From assembly GCA_964470055.1 (NCBI GenBank), contig CAYXZZ010000032.1, positions 1 through 17,172 on the forward strand: a stretch of DNA of 17,172 nucleotides. Reading direction: 5' to 3'. Positions within the stretch are counted from its first letter, which is position 1. Each line of letters starts with the position of its first letter. This document shows positions 5,870 to 13,627 of this stretch, piece by piece. The notes under the pieces were generated by a model. The model saw nothing but the letters and a program-made list of their open reading frames with translations. It made no database searches and was not told the origin of the DNA. The DNA is from JAEDES01 sp964470055 (GTDB lineage Bacteria > Bacillota_I > Bacilli_A > RF39 > UBA660). The position numbers and the translations under genes were made by a program.

Positions 5870-7160
5870 TTAATATTTCAATTGCTTTTTGTAACTGCGC
5901 ATCATTATCATTACTAGGTTCATATAAATACTCTTCACTTTGTTCAACAACCTCATCCGGAACAATTCCAACTTCATTAACCCATTTACCTTTAGGAGTT
6001 AACCATTTTTGAGTTGTATATTTGATACTTGCACCACTTGATAACTCTATCGCTTTTTGAATAGTCCCCTTACCATAAGTAACAGTTCCTACAATAGTTG
6101 CTTTACTATAATTATCTTGAAAACTAGCAGCCAAAATTTCTGAAGCAGAAGCACTATTATGATTAACTATCACCACAACAGGAATACTTAACTTATCAGC
6201 CTTTTTAGCATAAACATTTTCAACTTCTCCCTTAGTTTCAATTTTATATAAAATTTCCTTCTTATCAAAAAACAAATCTAATAAATTATTAACTTGACCT
6301 AATCGACCACCAGGGTTATCTCTAACATCAATAATTAATGATTTAATACCTTTTTCCTTCAACTCATTATACGCTGTCGTAAATTGATCACTAGTATTAG
6401 AAGCAAAAGATGAAATATAAATATAACCAATATTATCTTCAAATATGTTCGATACAACTGATGGAACTTCTACAACTCCTCTTTTTATTTTAAAATCAAT
6501 TTCTTCATTTTCACGTTGAACAGTAATATTAACTGTTGTCCCTTCTTTTCCTCTTATTAAATCAGAAACTTCATCAAGAGTTAACGAACTAACATCATTT
6601 TTATCAACTTTAATAATGTAGTCTTCTACCTTAATTCCTGCCTTTTCAGCTGGTGAACCACTTAACACCTCAATAATTCTAAAATTACCATCAGTCCATT
6701 CAACAGTAGTACCAATTCCTACAAACGAACCATCAACAGTCTCATTAAAAGCCTCAGTGTCCTCGCTATCCATATAAACAGAGTAAGGATCATCCAGTTT
6801 ACTAATCATTCCCGAAACAGCCGCTTCAAGTAATTCTTCCTTATCAACTTCATCATAATAATTTTCCACAATATTTTCATATGTACTAATGATTTCTTGT
6901 ACTTCAGAATCTACTGCTATACCAAAAGTCTTAGAAGAACTTAAAATGCATCCAACAACAACTCCAAATAAAACAGAAACAAATATTATAACAATAACTT
7001 CAATTACATTAAAACCATTATCTTTCTCTACTACAACTTCACGTATATTTTCATCTTCGTCTTCTTCAACTTCTTTAAGTTCAACGACAGGTCGTGAATA
7101 TTTTTTAAAAAAGAACGTCTTTTTATTTTTATCTTTACTATTTTTTTTCACTAGCCACAC
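5862..7160 (-). CDS. CtpA/CtpB-type carboxyl-terminal processing protease (S41)
   Basis: A 432-aa membrane-anchored serine protease. An acidic cytoplasmic N-terminus is followed by one membrane segment (about 52-72) and an outside S41 helical cap (about 85-140). Then come a PDZ domain (about 143-228, with GIGTTVEW and the DEVSDLIRGKEGT hallmark) and a catalytic core with nucleophile Ser in SASAS (336-340, probably Ser338), Lys364 in TYGKGTIQ and Gln368. Family members cut proteins at C-termini in the envelope; CtpB acts in sporulation signalling in Bacillus, but the target here is unknown. The start is GTG at 7160 after AAAGG with short spacing; a second GTG three codons on is possible. Confidence 0.9.
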   Translation of the reverse strand: MWLVKKNSKDKNKKTFFFKKYSRPVVELKEVEEDEDENIREVVVEKDNGFNVIEVIVIIFVSVLFGVVVGCILSSSKTFGIAVDSEVQEIISTYENIVENYYDEVDKEELLEAAVSGMISKLDDPYSVYMDSEDTEAFNETVDGSFVGIGTTVEWTDGNFRIIEVLSGSPAEKAGIKVEDYIIKVDKNDVSSLTLDEVSDLIRGKEGTTVNITVQRENEEIDFKIKRGVVEVPSVVSNIFEDNIGYIYISSFASNTSDQFTTAYNELKEKGIKSLIIDVRDNPGGRLGQVNNLLDLFFDKKEILYKIETKGEVENVYAKKADKLSIPVVVIVNHNSASASEILAASFQDNYSKATIVGTVTYGKGTIQKAIELSSGASIKYTTQKWLTPKGKWVNEVGIVPDEVVEQSEEYLYEPSNDNDAQLQKAIEILKK

Positions 7161-7182
7161 GATCCTTTCTTACCTATAATCT

Positions 7183-7211
7183 ATCATATCACAACCTAAA
7201 AATAATTAGAA
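7183..7211 (-). promoter_or_regulatory. Promoter of the S41 protease gene
   Basis: Extended -10 TG-A-TATGAT (TATGAT at 7188-7183) with a weak -35 (TTCTAA, 7211-7206) at 17 bases. It lies immediately downstream of the terminator of the preceding gene, so the protease is likely transcribed on its own. Confidence 0.55.
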
Positions 7212-7212
7212 C

Positions 7213-7238
7213 TAAAAAAAAGACAAATTAATGTCTTT
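7213..7238 (-). terminator. Intrinsic terminator of the thioredoxin-like gene
   Basis: AAAGACA pairs with TGTCTTT (7-bp stem, 7219-7225 with 7232-7238), followed on the minus strand by a run of Ts. It starts within the stop codon region of the gene. Confidence 0.75.
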
Positions 7239-7776
7239 AATTTAAATAATCCAATACATCATCCAAATCGTCAATGTATTCAGCCACTGTTCCATCTTTA
7301 ATTCTGATGATTGTTGGAACATTAATTAATAAATCAGCAGCGCTTTCAGGAGTTTCATTAGATTCATCTTCACTTGCATATTTTTTATTAAATGTATTAC
7401 TCATATCAACAGTATATACTCTCAATTTATCATCTACATAACTTGAAGTATAAGAATAAATAGCCGAATTGATTTCAGCAGCAGCATCACTAGTGAAATC
7501 AAAGTAAACAACAAGATATTCATCATCTCTCATTGTAAAACTAGAACCAGCCAAAATCTCTTCATACTGAATAGTAGTCTCTTTTACATCATCCTCTTCT
7601 TCTTTACCAACTATCGCAATAGTTAATAAATAGAAGAATGCAAAAACAACCATCACAGCAAAGATAATTCTAATTATCTTTAACCACTCTTTATCAGCAC
7701 TAGACTCCATCTTTTCAATCTTTTTTGTTACATCTTTTTTTGAATTTCTATTATTCATATTTTTCCTTTTTGCCAT
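7237..7776 (-). CDS. Membrane-anchored thioredoxin-like protein without cysteines
   Basis: A 179-aa protein with a charged N-terminus (1-32), one membrane segment (about 33-56), an acidic linker, and a C-terminal domain that reads like a thioredoxin fold: a strand YLVVYFDF (87-94), the helix that should carry CxxC, then NVPT (152-155) as the cis-Pro loop and a final strand plus helix. The CxxC position is TSDAAAE and the protein has no cysteine, so no redox activity is expected; a binding or chaperone role is an inference. The ribosome binding site is modest (GGTG, 8 bases before the ATG). Confidence 0.6.
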   Translation of the reverse strand: MAKRKNMNNRNSKKDVTKKIEKMESSADKEWLKIIRIIFAVMVVFAFFYLLTIAIVGKEEEDDVKETTIQYEEILAGSSFTMRDDEYLVVYFDFTSDAAAEINSAIYSYTSSYVDDKLRVYTVDMSNTFNKKYASEDESNETPESAADLLINVPTIIRIKDGTVAEYIDDLDDVLDYLN

Positions 7777-7796
7777 TTCTACTTCACCACGAAAAT

Positions 7797-7825
7797 ATTA
7801 TAACATAAAGGAAAATCAACGTAAA
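7797..7825 (-). promoter_or_regulatory. Promoter of the thioredoxin-like gene
   Basis: TTTACG (7825-7820), a 17-base spacer, and an extended -10 TG-T-TATAAT (7802-7797). It lies between the lipoprotein stop and this gene. Confidence 0.65.
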
Positions 7826-7828
7826 GGC

Positions 7829-8815
7829 TTATTTCATAGTAGGTAATACACTAATACTTTGTGCAATTTCAATTAATTCATCAGTTTCCATAACATCACT
7901 AACTATATAGTAGTCAATTCCATTACTAGTCCAAGACAAAGAATTATCAGTCATAACACCCAAAGTATCCATCAACATATATGGTTCCCCATAAGTCGGA
8001 ATAACAGTAAATTCATCCATGACATTAGCCGTTTCTTCAACCAACAAGAACGGTTTATCGCCATCAAAAGTCATAATAATTCTTTCACCACTATCCATAG
8101 TAATCTTTTCACTATTTGTTAACTTAGTATTACTTGGCAAAAGCAATGGATAAATAGAATCATCTAAACTTGTCGTTTCAAATACATCAACATCCTCAAA
8201 AGTTTTCATAATAGTATCAAGTTCAAAATAATTATCCTTAAATGTAGGAGAATAATCTATCTTTTCAACATCCAATTCCATTTTAATAGAATCATTACTA
8301 TCATAAATCTTTACTTCTTCAATATCCAAATCTTTATCTAAAATAATCTTTTGCTTAATTAGAGTCTTATTATTTGGATAATTAACAGATGTAATAAACT
8401 CATAACCAGCCTCGGTTTCACTAAACTTTCTTTCACTATCATTTTTAATATCAGCCATCAATGCTTCCAATAAGTAAATCTGTGAATTATTATATGGCCA
8501 ATCACTTTGAAACTTAAAACTCTTATTTAATGCCGGTGTCAAAATATAAACACCATCATCATTTTTCAAAATAACTTGTGTATGATTATTACTCGTATTA
8601 GTCAAACTAACCTTATAATATTTATCTTTTTTATAACTAACATCCACTTCATAATTGTACAAATCATCATTATTTGAAATTACCAATTCTCCAGTTAATC
8701 TATAACTATCTTTAATTTTTTTACTTAATTCATCAACAATATCCTTTTCACTATACTTACCACATCCAGTAATAAACAACGTAAAAATACTCAAAAACAA
8801 AATAATTTTTTTCAT
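7829..8815 (-). CDS. Lipoprotein with LolA-like and DUF4367-like regions
   Basis: A 328-aa lipoprotein. The signal peptide ends in a lipobox, FITGC, with Cys18 as the lipidated residue. Residues 30-205 alternate short charged strands (for example YKVSLTN, QVILKNDDGVYILTP), as in LolA/GerS-type half-barrels that bind lipid or sense the envelope. Residues about 220-325 (GERIIMTFDG... through SNGIDYYIVSD and a final helix) resemble DUF4367, often found in such Firmicute lipoproteins. GerS-like proteins act with spore germination enzymes, but nothing here shows sporulation. The start has GGGGTGA 3 bases before the ATG. Fold assignments are by pattern, not alignment. Confidence 0.65.
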   Translation of the reverse strand: MKKIILFLSIFTLFITGCGKYSEKDIVDELSKKIKDSYRLTGELVISNNDDLYNYEVDVSYKKDKYYKVSLTNTSNNHTQVILKNDDGVYILTPALNKSFKFQSDWPYNNSQIYLLEALMADIKNDSERKFSETEAGYEFITSVNYPNNKTLIKQKIILDKDLDIEEVKIYDSNDSIKMELDVEKIDYSPTFKDNYFELDTIMKTFEDVDVFETTSLDDSIYPLLLPSNTKLTNSEKITMDSGERIIMTFDGDKPFLLVEETANVMDEFTVIPTYGEPYMLMDTLGVMTDNSLSWTSNGIDYYIVSDVMETDELIEIAQSISVLPTMK

Positions 8816-8842
8816 AGTTCACCCCATAATTAATTCTACTTA

Positions 8843-8873
8843 ATTATATTGATAACTACTCCATTTATTACAA
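8843..8873 (-). promoter_or_regulatory. Putative promoter of the lipoprotein gene
   Basis: TATAAT at 8848-8843, with TTGTAA at 8873-8868 as a possible -35 at a long 19-base spacing. It lies right after the cdaR terminator. Confidence 0.45.
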
Positions 8874-8901
8874 AAAAAGAAATAGCATTTAAACTATTTC
8901 T
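8872..8901 (-). terminator. Intrinsic terminator of the cdaA-cdaR operon
   Basis: AGAAATAG pairs with CTATTTCT (8-bp stem; 8894-8901 with 8878-8885), followed by a run of Ts on the minus strand. The stem includes the cdaR stop codon. Confidence 0.8.
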
Positions 8902-10252
8902 CCGTAATTTTAATCTTAACTTTTTTAGTTTTAGACTCATAAGTTAGCTTCAAGTCATCGCCAGTAACTTTAACAGTTACCTCATGCTCTCCAACACCAT
9001 AATCTTTTAAATCAATATATGGTTTAATTGAAGATGCATCAACATTATTAACTACATCAGCACTTCCTGATACAACAACAGTAACTTGTCTATCATCATC
9101 AGTTAACGCTTGAACTTTATAGTTACTTCCTAAGTTTTTAAATTGAATTGAAATATTTTCAAATTCTTTTGTAATTGAATCGTCTAACTTAACCTTAATA
9201 GTTAACGTTTTTGTACTTAATTCAGTAATACCTGCTGGTTTCTTAAGAGTAACATGGTATTCTTTATCTTTATCTAAGTCTTTAGTATCGATTTCAACTT
9301 CTAATTGTTCAATCTTATCAACAGCTTCTTGTTCACCATATACAGTAACCAAAGTTGTACTTAATTCCATAGATTTAATTGACTTACCAAAAGCCAAATC
9401 TCCACTAGGAATAACCTTAATCGGAACTTCTTTACTAGGTGAAGTAATAGTAAGTGTAGCAGTTACAGTCTTTGGAACTATTTCAACATCTTCCAAAATC
9501 TTACCATCAGTATCATACGCAACAAGTGGCACATCTTTAAGTTCTATCTCTCCTGCTTTAGGGTTAGGAATTTCATTAACATCCACCAATGCCTTAACAG
9601 AAGCAACCTGTTGCAACTTATATTCAGCACCCTTAATAATTACATCAGTCCTACTCAATTGAACACTATCAATATATAGTTTAGAATCCAAATTATCTTT
9701 ATGAAGAATATCATAAGTCAAACTCTTAGTCTCACTAACTTTTTCATAAATTGTAACTGTTACAATAGAAGGATCTAATTTATAGTCCAAAGATTTTAAT
9801 CTTTGAGCATACTTCAATGTAACTTTATGATTACCAGGTTTCAACCCAGTCAAATCAACTGATACTCCTTTTGAAGGAGATTGTTTTGCCAAGAAAATAT
9901 GTCTTCTTTGACCAACCAATGTAATATCAACAGTTTTAGGTAATCCTTCAACAACATACATTTCTTCATTGTAAACAGCCGTAACTTGTTGATCATATAA
10001 AATTTCCGCATATTGATCAATCATAACATTAGACTCTTGATCAATTGCAATAAATAGTAAGAAAGCCAAAACAATACTTATAACTAATAATGTAGATTTC
10101 TTCCCAACAAACTTATCGAAATTCTTAGAATTATCCTTAAAAAAATTCATTGCTGTTAAAATTAATTTTGTAATAGGAGTTATCAACCACTTATCAAAGA
10201 ATAGTCCAATATGATGGAATAATCTTCCAATCTTTCTAATTATTTTCTTCAT
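8894..10252 (-). CDS. cdaR: CdaA regulatory protein CdaR (YbbR domains)
   Basis: A 452-aa protein with a basic, partly amphipathic N-terminus, one membrane segment (about 53-70) and a large outside part made of four YbbR-like beta domains (about 80-165, 170-260, 265-350, 355-450). Each repeats the pattern of a V-E-G-L-P or V-P-I-K-V start and a T-V-x-V/T-V-T-I strand end. In Firmicutes CdaR binds CdaA across the membrane and changes its c-di-AMP output. The gene overlaps cdaA by 17 bp, and the start has an AGAGGAAGAG ribosome binding site inside cdaA, so translation is probably coupled. It ends in TAG within a terminator stem. Confidence 0.93.
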   Translation of the reverse strand: MKKIIRKIGRLFHHIGLFFDKWLITPITKLILTAMNFFKDNSKNFDKFVGKKSTLLVISIVLAFLLFIAIDQESNVMIDQYAEILYDQQVTAVYNEEMYVVEGLPKTVDITLVGQRRHIFLAKQSPSKGVSVDLTGLKPGNHKVTLKYAQRLKSLDYKLDPSIVTVTIYEKVSETKSLTYDILHKDNLDSKLYIDSVQLSRTDVIIKGAEYKLQQVASVKALVDVNEIPNPKAGEIELKDVPLVAYDTDGKILEDVEIVPKTVTATLTITSPSKEVPIKVIPSGDLAFGKSIKSMELSTTLVTVYGEQEAVDKIEQLEVEIDTKDLDKDKEYHVTLKKPAGITELSTKTLTIKVKLDDSITKEFENISIQFKNLGSNYKVQALTDDDRQVTVVVSGSADVVNNVDASSIKPYIDLKDYGVGEHEVTVKVTGDDLKLTYESKTKKVKIKITEK

Positions 10253-11063
10253 AGATCTCTTCCTCTTCTACTTCTTCAAATTCAATATCTTGTTTTGGTT
10301 TTAACTCATCTATTAACATCATTCTAACATCATCAAGTGTTAGGTTATATAACATTTCTCCTTTAAGTGCAATCGATACTCTTCCAGTTTCCTCAGAAAC
10401 AACAATACATATAGCATCAGTTTCTTCTGCTAAACCTAAAGCCGCTCTATGACGAGTACCCAATCTTTTATTTAACTTAGGACTATTACTGGTAGGGAAT
10501 ACTGCTCCGGCGCAAGTAATTCTATCCCCTTGAATAATAACTCCACCATCATGTAATGGGTTTCCCTCATAGAAAATAGCAATTAACAAATCACTAGTTA
10601 AATCAGCATACAACTTCTTAGCCTTATCAATATAATTACCAAGACTAATATCTCTCTCAATTACAATTAATGCTCCAATTCTTTCTTTTCTTAAGTAATC
10701 AATTGCATTAATCATTTCATAAACCATTCTTTCACGCTCATCAACAGTTAAAACCTTATGTCTACCAAGCAATTGTGTACGTCCTAATTGTTCAAGAATA
10801 GTTCTAATTTCTGGTTGAAATATAATAATCAACGCAATAGGTCCCCATTGAAGAATATAATCAAGTAAAACTCCAATAGTTACAAATCCCAACTTATCAC
10901 TAATTACATATAAAAGAACTATAAAAAATACTCCTTTAAAAATCAATGAAAGTTTAATATTATTCTTAATATTTTTAAGTATAAAATAAATTACAAACCA
11001 TACTAAAAGTATATCAACTAAATCTCTTACTATGGATAATATATCTGTAAATGTTATTGACAT
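10236..11063 (-). CDS. cdaA: Diadenylate cyclase CdaA
   Basis: Makes cyclic di-AMP from two ATP; an essential second messenger for potassium and osmolyte balance and cell-wall integrity in Firmicutes. The product is 275 aa: three membrane segments in residues 10-80, then the DAC (DisA_N) domain with the catalytic DGG (172-174, in LHDGGVII) and the GTRHR motif (202-206). The acidic C-terminal tail (about 256-275) is variable in the family. The start at 11063 is chosen because AAAGGAGAGG stands just before it; a longer frame from 11114 lacks a site. It is followed by cdaR with overlap. No glmM follows in this window, unlike the common cdaA-cdaR-glmM order. Confidence 0.96.
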   Translation of the reverse strand: MSITFTDILSIVRDLVDILLVWFVIYFILKNIKNNIKLSLIFKGVFFIVLLYVISDKLGFVTIGVLLDYILQWGPIALIIIFQPEIRTILEQLGRTQLLGRHKVLTVDERERMVYEMINAIDYLRKERIGALIVIERDISLGNYIDKAKKLYADLTSDLLIAIFYEGNPLHDGGVIIQGDRITCAGAVFPTSNSPKLNKRLGTRHRAALGLAEETDAICIVVSEETGRVSIALKGEMLYNLTLDDVRMMLIDELKPKQDIEFEEVEEEEIYEENN

Positions 11064-11093
11064 TACATCCTCTCCTTTAAAAAAATATAAACT

Positions 11094-11122
11094 AGTATAC
11101 AAAATTTTTCTCAATTAGTAAA
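11094..11122 (-). promoter_or_regulatory. Possible internal promoter of cdaA
   Basis: TTTACT (11122-11117), a 17-base spacer, TATACT (11099-11094), between the small membrane protein gene and cdaA. cdaA may also be read from the promoter at 11434-11462. Confidence 0.45.
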
Positions 11123-11123
11123 G

Positions 11124-11408
11124 TTACTGCCCCGAATTATTTGTTACATTATTAACCTCTTGTATAGAAGTAGAAACATTTTCAACAGGACTATTAGTAA
11201 CAACACTCGTGCTTACAACATCATTTGTAACAGGTGAAGAAAGTTCTGCATGAGTTTCCTCAAACTCCTTTTTAGCTTTTTCTTTATTCAAATATTGTTC
11301 TCCTAAATAACCAATACAAGAACAGATTAAAATTCCGCAAATAATTGCTACAACAATATATAATGGACCGTCTAAAATATCTCTAAAAAAAGTAATAACA
11401 AAATCCAA
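11124..11408 (-). CDS. Small single-pass membrane protein, TTG start
   Basis: A 94-aa protein of unknown function. The first codon is TTG (11408), chosen because GGGGTGAT lies 7 bases upstream of it and there is no ATG nearby. An amphipathic start (DFVITFFRDILDG) leads into a membrane segment (about 15-37, with two cysteines in ICSC), a short charged helix (LNKEKAKKEFEE) and a Ser/Thr/Val/Asn-rich low-complexity tail to residue 94. It lies 60 bases upstream of cdaA on the same strand, behind a strong promoter, so it is probably the first gene of the cda operon. Confidence 0.65.
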   Translation of the reverse strand: MDFVITFFRDILDGPLYIVVAIICGILICSCIGYLGEQYLNKEKAKKEFEETHAELSSPVTNDVVSTSVVTNSPVENVSTSIQEVNNVTNNSGQ

Positions 11409-11433
11409 AATATCACCCCTATTCTCATTATCT

Positions 11434-11462
11434 ATGATAACATTTTATGGTAAAATTAGCAA
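11434..11462 (-). promoter_or_regulatory. Strong promoter of the small membrane protein-cdaA-cdaR operon
   Basis: TTGCTA (11462-11457), a 17-base spacer, TATCAT (11439-11434) preceded by TG and one base. It is the same architecture as the adhesin promoter. Confidence 0.75.
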
Positions 11463-11481
11463 CCTCCCCACAATAAAAAGC

Positions 11482-11504
11482 AAAAAAAAAAGACCGAAGT
11501 CTTT
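11482..11504 (-). terminator. Intrinsic terminator of the DUF378 gene
   Basis: AAAGAC-TTCG-GTCTTT, a 6-bp stem closed by a stable TTCG loop, followed on the minus strand by a long T run. It stands 3 bases after the stop. Confidence 0.85.
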
Positions 11505-11506
11505 CT

Positions 11507-11710
11507 CTATTTAGTTGATTCAATACGATTAAATAAAATACCAATATTAACAAGACCACAAATACCAACAAGAGTATAAATAATTCTTGAAAATAAAGTA
11601 CCATCACCAAATATTGCTGCAACTAAATTGAAATCCAATAAACCAATTAAACCCCAGTTTATTGCCCCAATTATTGTAATAACCAATAATATTTTTTGTA
11701 ATGTTTCCAT
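11507..11710 (-). CDS. DUF378 family membrane protein (YuzA-like)
   Basis: A 67-aa protein with two membrane segments (about 6-27 and 41-60). The motif INWGLIGLLDFNLVAAIFGD, followed by S-R-I-I-Y-T-L-V-G-I, is the signature of DUF378. The ATG at 11710 follows AGGAGG with a 9-base gap. Function of the family is unknown. It sits between the NlpC/P60 gene and the cda operon and has its own terminator. Confidence 0.88.
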   Translation of the reverse strand: METLQKILLVITIIGAINWGLIGLLDFNLVAAIFGDGTLFSRIIYTLVGICGLVNIGILFNRIESTK

Positions 11711-11752
11711 AAATATTTCCTCCTAGAAATAGCATTTCCAAAAATATTAACA

Positions 11753-11758
11753 ATTATA
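11753..11758 (-). promoter_or_regulatory. Possible -10 of the DUF378 gene
   Basis: TATAAT on the minus strand between the NlpC/P60 stop and the DUF378 start. No matching -35 is seen, so readthrough from the upstream gene is as likely. Confidence 0.3.
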
Positions 11759-11766
11759 CATACTTT

Positions 11767-12732
11767 TTATGGCAATCTTCTAACAGAAACAATATGAACA
11801 TTAGTATAATCTCCCCATCCTGCTACCTTATTAACAATTACACCATCATTAGGATTAGCAGCATGAATCATTAAACCATTACCAACATATATAGCCGTAT
11901 GAGTAATATGACTACTATCATATCCCCAAACAATAATATCACCTATCTGAATATCACTATAATTAATACTATACCCATTATAATATTGATCAGTAGCACT
12001 TCTTCCAACTATTAACCCCGCTCTTTTATAAACATATTGTACAAAACCACTACAATCAAATGCACTTGGCCCATTAGCACCACTAACATAAGGTCTACCA
12101 ACTAATGAATAAGCAACACTTCTTAAAGTATTTTCCTTACCATGACTAGTCACAATAATTTTAAATGATTTAATCTCTTCATTAAAAGAAGAATCAACTG
12201 CTTTAATTTGCATTTCATAAGTACCAACACTATTTGTATCAACATCACCAATAATTGTATAATACATTTTATCCTTTTCATCTATTTCAACAATATCTTT
12301 ATATTCAAGATTACCATCGACATTATCAACAATAGATTTTATATTACTAAACACATCGAAACTCTTACCACTATTCACATAAACAGTATCCTGATAAATC
12401 TCTATTTCTGGTGCCATACTATCAATTATTTCCACAACCAACGGCACATTTTTGCTAACATTATCCTTTGTAACTTGCAATAAAACTAATTGTTCGCCAA
12501 CCTCGCTCGTATCAGCGTCTTTTAAAACTTCAACATTTCCAGACACTCTATCAAGTAAATTAACCACCTTATAATTAGCAGTACCAAATTCGATTTTTCT
12601 ATTTTCTGAAACTTCAAAAGTTATACTATTGTAAATTTTATTATATCTATAAGAGTAACAACCTAAAATCAAGGTTAAGACTATTACTACAATTAAAAAT
12701 ATTTTAAATCTAACGGACTCCCCCGTTTTCAT
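11767..12732 (-). CDS. NlpC/P60 cell-wall hydrolase with Ig-like domains
   Basis: A 321-aa exported peptidoglycan hydrolase. An N-terminal hydrophobic segment (about 10-25) is followed by two Ig-like beta domains (about 35-103 and 108-195; the second has the A-P-E-I start and GTYEMQIKAVD end typical of DUF5011/HYR-like domains). The C-terminal NlpC/P60 domain (about 200-321) has Cys227 in FDCSGFVQ, His278 in THTAIYVG and a third polar His290 in MIHAANP. Such domains cut D-Glu-meso-DAP type bonds in stem peptides. The start at 12732 follows GGGAGG; the longer frame from 12786 covers its own promoter. ILGC at 22-25 is a weak lipobox. Confidence 0.9.
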   Translation of the reverse strand: MKTGESVRFKIFLIVVIVLTLILGCYSYRYNKIYNSITFEVSENRKIEFGTANYKVVNLLDRVSGNVEVLKDADTSEVGEQLVLLQVTKDNVSKNVPLVVEIIDSMAPEIEIYQDTVYVNSGKSFDVFSNIKSIVDNVDGNLEYKDIVEIDEKDKMYYTIIGDVDTNSVGTYEMQIKAVDSSFNEEIKSFKIIVTSHGKENTLRSVAYSLVGRPYVSGANGPSAFDCSGFVQYVYKRAGLIVGRSATDQYYNGYSINYSDIQIGDIIVWGYDSSHITHTAIYVGNGLMIHAANPNDGVIVNKVAGWGDYTNVHIVSVRRLP

Positions 12733-12757
12733 AAATATTCCTCCCTGAATGCCGTAT

Positions 12758-12786
12758 ATTATACCAAAATTAAAGACAAAAGTCAA
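12758..12786 (-). promoter_or_regulatory. Promoter of the NlpC/P60 gene
   Basis: TTGACT (12786-12781), a 17-base spacer, TATAAT (12763-12758). It is the closest match to the housekeeping consensus in the window. Confidence 0.85.
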
Positions 12787-12888
12787 AATTTACACTGTTC
12801 ATACATTAGTAATTTCCAAAATTTATCAAAATATTATTGGAAAAATATAGAAATAAAAATATAATATAATCATTCAAATAATGAGTAA

Positions 12889-13122
12889 AACATTATTTTA
12901 GTAGGCATTAAACTTCTGGAAAATGTACCAAAAAGGCATTTATTGGAAGTAGTAAAAATTTTATGTGTCAAAAACAGCATGGACTATATCATCGCCAACG
13001 ACCTATCCGATCTTCGTCAAGGAAAACATCTATCACTTTTAGTCAATAAAAATGGCTATCAAAATACTGAATTTCACTCTCCAGAAGATATCTTTATAAA
13101 AACAAAACAAATGCTAAAATAA
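12889..13122 (+). pseudogene. C-terminal remnant of a CoaB-like phosphopantothenate-cysteine ligase/flavoprotein
   Basis: From 12889 to the TAA at 13120-13122 the plus strand reads without stops: NIILVGIKLLENVPKRHLLE, a short link, then NSMDYIIANDLSDLRQGKH, LSLLVNKNG, and a final helix ending KQMLK. The L-V-G-x-K-L-L strand, the D-Y-I-I-A-N-D-L motif and the following H are typical of the last third of CoaB/DFP enzymes (pantothenate to coenzyme A path). An in-frame TAA stands immediately upstream (12886-12888), no start codon or ribosome binding site exists, and the N-terminal two thirds are missing. A promoter-like TATAATATAAT lies just before. Confidence 0.5.
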
Positions 13123-13165
13123 AAAGAACTACCAAGAGATTAAGGTGTCTCTAGTTCTTTTTTTC
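13122..13165. terminator. Bidirectional terminator
   Basis: AAAAGAACTA (13122-13131) pairs with TAGTTCTTTT (13152-13161), with an inner GAGA/TCTC stem. T runs follow on both strands. It serves the CoaB-like remnant and the deoxyribosyltransferase-like gene. Confidence 0.75.
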
Positions 13166-13627
13166 TTACAAATTATTAATTATTTTCACAGCATATTCAA
13201 GTAGTTTATTTAAATCATTAAACGGTTCTTCATTATAATCTGTTTTATACAACCAATCTAAATATTTAGTCTTAGGTGCTCCATTTGGTCTACCATAAAT
13301 AACTTTTTTCGAATGTAACCAATAACCAAATTCCACATTAGTTGTAAATGCAGGTAAATTCGGAAAACTTCTAGGTATCCAAAATAAAATAACAGTAGCC
13401 TCTGTTAAAGCCTCTCTCTCCCAATTAGCCTGATCTTCATAATTTTCTTTTGGAACCCAAGTAGAATACTCTGGAACAAAAACAACACCATCAAAACCCA
13501 ATTCCTCTAATTTTTTTATTGCTTCAACTCGCCAAGAAGCAACGTCTTTTCCTCTAGGTGTTGGGCCAGCCAAAAATATAGATTTCTTTCCCTTTTGAAC
13601 TACTTCATCAGAAAAATTAACCCTCAT
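13166..13627 (-). CDS. Nucleoside 2-deoxyribosyltransferase-like protein
   Basis: A 153-aa cytoplasmic protein. The start SIFLAGPTPRG (residues 16-26), then WRVEAIKKLEELGFDG, VFVPE, the W-E-R-E-A-L helix (69-74) and the strand ILFWIPR, followed by FTTNVEFGYW, form the pattern of the Nuc_deoxyri_tr2 group related to nucleoside 2-deoxyribosyltransferases. Glu in the NVEFG or WERE region would be the nucleophile by analogy. The natural substrate may be a nucleotide or a modified nucleoside. AAAGGTG precedes the ATG; the gene overlaps the upstream 85-aa gene by 11 bp, so the two are probably coupled. Confidence 0.75.
   Translation of the reverse strand: MRVNFSDEVVQKGKKSIFLAGPTPRGKDVASWRVEAIKKLEELGFDGVVFVPEYSTWVPKENYEDQANWEREALTEATVILFWIPRSFPNLPAFTTNVEFGYWLHSKKVIYGRPNGAPKTKYLDWLYKTDYNEEPFNDLNKLLEYAVKIINNL

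Noticed and set aside
6889..7179. 96-codon plus-strand frame opposite the S41 gene
   Set aside because: Ser/Thr-rich shadow of the acidic coding sequence of the protease; no ribosome binding site.
11428..11622. 64-codon minus-strand frame overlapping the DUF378 gene
   Set aside because: Another frame of the recognised DUF378 gene and running through its terminator.
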